NCBI GenBank assembly: GCA_013694795.1
Contig: JACDBS010000150.1
Span: 1 to 6,550 of the forward strand
Direction of reading: 5' to 3'
Length of the DNA: 6,550 bases
Source of the DNA: Chloroflexota bacterium
Lineage (GTDB): Bacteria > Chloroflexota > Limnocylindria > QHBO01
Shown one piece after another: positions 5,457-6,550 of the stretch. The position numbers and the translations under genes are program-made. How positions within the stretch are numbered: the stretch's first letter is position 1; each line of letters starts with the position of its first letter. The notes under the pieces are model-generated. The model did not search any database and was not told the DNA's origin. It saw only the letters and a program-made list of their open reading frames with translations.

Positions 5457-5490
5457 CCGCTCCTGGCCGCCAAGGGCTGGCTAGGAGCGG
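5457..5490. terminator. Bidirectional hairpin between convergent genes
   Basis: A left arm at 5457-5469 (CCGCTCCTGGCCG) pairs with a right arm at 5478-5490 (TGGCTAGGAGCGG), giving a 13-bp stem with two G-T wobbles on this strand and an 8-nt loop. It begins 6 nt past the VOC stop and its right arm contains the stop codon of the minus-strand DinB gene. No T-run follows on either side, so it may act with another factor or only block read-through. Confidence 0.55.
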
Positions 5491-5966
5491 AGCGAGTCCA
5501 ACTGGTCGGCGTGCTCCTCGAGGTGCGAGACGATGAAGCGCTCGATGATCTGCTCCACCGTCATCTCGCCGCGCTTCGGATGCGCGCCGCGCCGCGTCCA
5601 CGCCTCGGGCGGCAGGGAGCGTGCCGCGTTGCTCACCTCGGCCAGGGAGGAGCGGACGCGTTCGAGAAGCGCGGCCGGATCGGTGTGACGGTCGCGCTCG
5701 ACTGCCTCGATGCGTCCCGCGTCGGTCTTGACGCGGCCAAAGGGGACCGGCTCGTGCGTCGGCAATGCCACGACCCGTTGCGCCTGCTCCAGCCAGTAGG
5801 CCGGGAATTCGGCAAGATGCGCCCACACCTGCCCAGCCTCCCACCGCTCCTCGGCGCCGGGATCGGGGTCGGCCAGTCCGGACGGCAGCGGGGCGTCGGC
5901 ATGCTCGGCCAGGCGACGCTCCGCATCGGCCAGGCGTGCGAGAAGGGGCTCGATGGCGACGCTCAT
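5481..5966 (-). CDS. DinB-fold protein, coupled to a FAH-family gene
   Basis: This 161-aa protein is of the DinB/YfiT four-helix type. WEAGQVWAHLAEFPAYW (42-58) gives the first metal histidine, His50. IERFIVSHLEEHADQL (141-156) gives His148 and His152 as the H-x3-H pair, so the three-His site is complete, unlike the DinB gene at the left end. The family contains bacillithiol-dependent transferases, and mycothiol-dependent maleylpyruvate isomerase is in the same superfamily, though that enzyme has Glu-x3-His at the C-terminal pair. Its ATG overlaps the stop of the FAH-family gene (ATGA), so it is translated with it; no separate Shine-Dalgarno is seen. A role in the same catabolic route, for example thiol-dependent handling of a maleyl intermediate, is possible but not shown. 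It ends inside the convergent hairpin. Confidence 0.88.
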   Translation of the reverse strand: MSVAIEPLLARLADAERRLAEHADAPLPSGLADPDPGAEERWEAGQVWAHLAEFPAYWLEQAQRVVALPTHEPVPFGRVKTDAGRIEAVERDRHTDPAALLERVRSSLAEVSNAARSLPPEAWTRRGAHPKRGEMTVEQIIERFIVSHLEEHADQLDSLRS

Positions 5967-6550
5967 GAGATTGGACGCTGCACGACCGGTGCCGTCAGCT
6001 CGCCCAGCCGCTCGATCGCCAGCGTCACCGTGTCACCGGGCTCAAGGTAGCGCTTGAAAGACTCGTCGCGGATCTCGAGCAGGCAGCCGGTGCCGACGGT
6101 GCCAGAGCCGAGCAGGTCGCCCGGGCGCAGCCGGACATCGGCGGATGCGCGCTCCACCATCTCGCCGAAGGAAAAGTGCGCGGAGGACCAGTTGCCACGC
6201 GACAGCTCCTGCCCGTTGACGGTCGCGGTCATCGCAAGGTCATATCCCTTGTCGGTGCGGGCGTCGGCAAGCTCGTCCGGCGTGACCAGCCAGGGGCCGA
6301 TGGAGGAGGCGAAGTCCTTGCCCTTGGCCGGCCCCAGCCGTACGGTCGTCTCCTCGCGCTGGAGATCGCGCGCACTCCAGTCGTTGAGGATCATGTAGCC
6401 GCCGATCGCCTGCTCGCCGCGCGTCGCGTCCACGTCGCGAACGGGCGTGTCGATGAGCGCGGCGACCTCGAGCTCGTAGTCCAGCTCCTGCGAGCCCCGT
6501 GGGGCGTAGACGGCATCTCCGGGGCCACGGACTTCGGAAACGTTGCTGAA
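5963..6550 (-). CDS. Fumarylacetoacetate hydrolase family protein (5' end beyond window)
   Basis: The visible 195 codons are the C-terminal part; the frame is open to the window edge, so the true start lies outside. A GTG at 6433 is an internal codon, not the start, because conserved residues precede it. In order from the edge: GPGDAVYAP, then ELDYELEVAALI with the metal-binding Glu-x-Glu (22-33); NDWSARDLQ (56-64), whose first Asp is the third ligand in FAH; GPAKGKDFASSIGPWLVT with the conserved Lys (73-90); and GDLLGSGTVG (144-153), with the Thr seen in the FAH active site. FAH enzymes cleave C-C bonds of acyl-pyruvates such as fumarylacetoacetate. The NDWSARD motif is very FAH-like, and homogentisate dioxygenase is encoded 2.4 kb away on the same strand, so a part in homogentisate breakdown is plausible. 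Other acylpyruvase substrates cannot be excluded. The stop overlaps the DinB start. Confidence 0.93.
   Translation of the reverse strand, partial: FSNVSEVRGPGDAVYAPRGSQELDYELEVAALIDTPVRDVDATRGEQAIGGYMILNDWSARDLQREETTVRLGPAKGKDFASSIGPWLVTPDELADARTDKGYDLAMTATVNGQELSRGNWSSAHFSFGEMVERASADVRLRPGDLLGSGTVGTGCLLEIRDESFKRYLEPGDTVTLAIERLGELTAPVVQRPIS

Noticed and set aside
1..6550. Mobile element, CRISPR array, tRNA/rRNA or toxin-antitoxin pair
   Set aside because: No transposase, terminal repeats, spaced direct repeats, cloverleaf or rRNA-like stretch was seen; the XRE-type gene carries a cupin and has no toxin partner.

Overview
This is a GC-rich window with tightly packed genes, short spacers, stop/start overlaps and at least two probable leaderless or near-leaderless promoters. 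That style, and the gene families present, suggest a free-living high-GC bacterium, with Chloroflexota-like or Actinobacteria-like affinities. This is an inference from composition and family resemblance only; no marker gene is present. I see no mobile element, CRISPR array, tRNA or rRNA.

Left part (1-3541): a plus-strand DinB-family gene (61-501) is followed by a non-coding spacer (502-774). A minus-strand cluster then reads right to left: homogentisate 1,2-dioxygenase (3541-2318), an Hsp20 small heat-shock protein (2297-1860), a SixA-type phosphohistidine phosphatase (1863-1378, GTG start overlapping the Hsp20 stop), a short interrupted reading frame (1374-1192) and a DUF6941-type protein (1182-775). 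Spacings of 20 nt or less from one gene to the next point to one transcription unit. Its promoter is visible just upstream of the dioxygenase gene, with a TAGAAT -10 box six bases before the ATG, and a 9-bp direct repeat overlaps it.

Middle (3542-5450): after a 263-bp spacer comes a minus-strand XRE-cupin type regulator (3805-4353) whose helix-turn-helix looks damaged or incomplete at its N-terminus. Divergent from it, with start codons sharing one CATG, lies a plus-strand two-gene unit: an F420-dependent-NADP-reductase-like Rossmann protein (4352-4963) and, 4 nt later, a VOC/extradiol-dioxygenase-like protein (4968-5450). A perfect 16-bp dyad lies in the divergent region.

Right part (5451-6550): a 13-bp-stem hairpin sits between convergent genes. 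A minus-strand unit then enters from beyond the right edge: a fumarylacetoacetate hydrolase family gene (5' end outside the window), overlapping by ATGA a second DinB-fold gene.

The recognisable metabolic theme is aromatic (tyrosine/homogentisate-type) ring cleavage: HmgA opens the ring and a FAH-family hydrolase may finish the route, although the two are in separate transcription units. The DinB, VOC and Rossmann proteins are generic enzyme folds whose substrates cannot be read from sequence. I found no convincing undescribed system. The most interesting leads are the hmgA promoter architecture, the split small ORF, the odd regulator N-terminus, and the FAH-DinB coupling.
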